From Streptomyces diastatochromogenes (lineage in GTDB: Bacteria > Actinomycetota > Actinomycetes > Streptomycetales > Streptomycetaceae): a DNA stretch of 64,000 nucleotides. The notes beneath the pieces were generated by a model. It saw only the letters and a list, made by a program, of their open reading frames with translations. It was not told the DNA's origin and did not search any database. This document shows, in pieces, positions 63,265 through 64,000 of the stretch. The DNA lies in NCBI GenBank assembly GCA_026913215.1, contig JAPTYK010000001.1, positions 3,472,001-3,536,000 of the forward strand, written 5' to 3'. Position numbers and translations under genes: made by a program. How positions within the stretch are numbered: position 1 is the first letter of the stretch; every line of letters begins with the position of its first letter.

Positions 63265-63923
63265 GCGCGCTCGCTGCGCAGCCCCAGCGGTGCCCCGATC
63301 TCCTCCAGCATGACGCGGCCCGCTTCCTCGGCGAGGTCGTCCTCGGTGAGGTCCTCGTCGGTGTCGAGGCCGTCGAGGGCGGCGAGGGGCTGGTCGAGGC
63401 GGACGTGGGCGACGAGGGACTGGAGGGCGCGGAGGGTGGCGGAGGCGGTGGGGCCCCAGTTGGAGAAGTAGGAGAACTGCCACCACCAGAGCGCCTCGCT
63501 GGTGCGGCCCGCGCGGTAGTGGGCGAGGCCGTGGCGCAGGTCGGTGACGATGTCGGCGAGGCTGTCGGAGATCCGGGCCGGGACGGGCGCCTTGCGGGGC
63601 TCGTACGGGTCGAAGACCTCGGAGAAGACGTCGACCGGCTCCAGCATCACCGCGAACCGCTCGCGCAGCTCGTCGACGTCCGGCTCCGGGCCCGTGTCCG
63701 GCTCGTACCGCTCGTCCGGGACGATGTCCTCGTGCGCGCCCAGCCGGCCGCCCGCCAGGAGCAGCTGGCTGATCTCCAGGAGCAGGAAGGGCACGGCGCT
63801 GTCCGGCTCGTCGCCCTTGGCGACCTCGGTCGTCGCGACGATGAAGCTCTCGATCGAGTCGGCGATCTGGACCGCGAAGTCGTCCGGGTCCTGCGTGACG
63901 GAGTGGAGCGTGGCGTCAGACAT
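63261..63923 (-). CDS. DUF5063 domain protein
   Basis: 220 residues from ATG 63923, preceded by AGGGAGG. An alternative ATG at 63974 overlaps the recR stop. Conserved blocks include DFAVQIADSIESFIVATTEV, PFLLLEISQLLLAGGRLGAH and LAHYRAGRTSEALWWWQFSY. The protein sits after recR in many Streptomyces genomes. It is helical and acidic; function unknown. Confidence 0.9.
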   Translation of the reverse strand: MSDATLHSVTQDPDDFAVQIADSIESFIVATTEVAKGDEPDSAVPFLLLEISQLLLAGGRLGAHEDIVPDERYEPDTGPEPDVDELRERFAVMLEPVDVFSEVFDPYEPRKAPVPARISDSLADIVTDLRHGLAHYRAGRTSEALWWWQFSYFSNWGPTASATLRALQSLVAHVRLDQPLAALDGLDTDEDLTEDDLAEEAGRVMLEEIGAPLGLRSERA

Positions 63924-63970
63924 CGAGCAGCCTCCCTGAGAGCGCGCGGGCGAGCGCGCCGGCCCTGTCG

Positions 63971-64000
63971 TCATACATCTAGCAGCCTCCGCCCCTCGAA
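63971..64000 (-). CDS. recR: Recombination mediator RecR (C-terminal end only)
   Basis: Only the last nine codons and stop are in the window, reading FEGRRLLDV, the end typical of Streptomyces RecR. Its stop overlaps a possible ATG of the DUF5063 gene. The identification also rests on the known recR-DUF5063-ask order. Confidence 0.7.
   Translation of the reverse strand, partial: FEGRRLLDV

Overview
The window is high-GC actinobacterial DNA, almost certainly a Streptomyces chromosome. Nearly all chromosomal codons end in G or C, and the gene order crp / metallo-hydrolase / RidA / DUF4177 / two ArsA-type ATPases / WhiB-like / class A PBP / metallophosphoesterase is the conserved block known from Mycobacterium (Rv3676-Rv3683, with whiB4 and ponA2) and Streptomyces (crp to wblA). 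The window has a phage half (about 1-27,952) and a chromosomal half (about 27,953-64,000).

Phage half: an integrated tailed phage of visibly lower GC, cut by the left window edge. Every phage gene lies on the minus strand. Reading right to left: a large serine integrase; a control region holding a tRNA-like gene, iterons and an HNH nuclease; small and large terminase; portal; prohead protease; HK97-type capsid; connectors; major tail protein; tail chaperones; tape measure; tail-tip proteins; a collagen-like tail fibre; an amidase/LysM endolysin; a holin; then early/replication genes (dNMP kinase, a large acidic protein, a RecB-type exonuclease, a phiC31 Gp3-like recombination directionality factor, small ORFs, a PD-(D/E)XK nuclease and a P4-type primase-helicase). 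Three repeat families mark its control sites: six ~26-bp palindromes, nine copies of a ~20-bp promoter-like motif, and two loci with facing arrays of 8-bp iterons. The right attachment junction lies inside nth (endonuclease III) and cuts the gene between its catalytic Lys and Asp.

Chromosomal half: crp, an SPFH protein, MBL and Nudix hydrolases, RidA/DUF4177, an ArsA pair, wblA and a ponA2-like PBP; then YqeY, a phosphoesterase, a membrane protein and tRNA-Pro(CGG). After these come a glycosyltransferase, a Ser/Thr kinase, an alkyl sulfatase, a YdcF protein, a TPR protein, a tandem Lrp regulator, a methyltransferase, an S9 peptidase and SURF1. The right end is a leftward run recR - DUF5063 - NB-ARC/TPR - NB-ARC/TPR - ask - asd-like - SigE-type sigma factor - membrane anti-sigma-like protein. 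The two NB-ARC proteins share a short Gly-rich repeat and look like an NLR-type signalling pair inserted in a conserved locus.

Quality warning: at least 25 genes or gene parts are broken by what look like single-base deletions in short G/C runs, in phage and housekeeping genes alike. I read these as consensus errors of an unpolished assembly, not pseudogenes. Spans given for such genes run from the true start to the true stop across the break.
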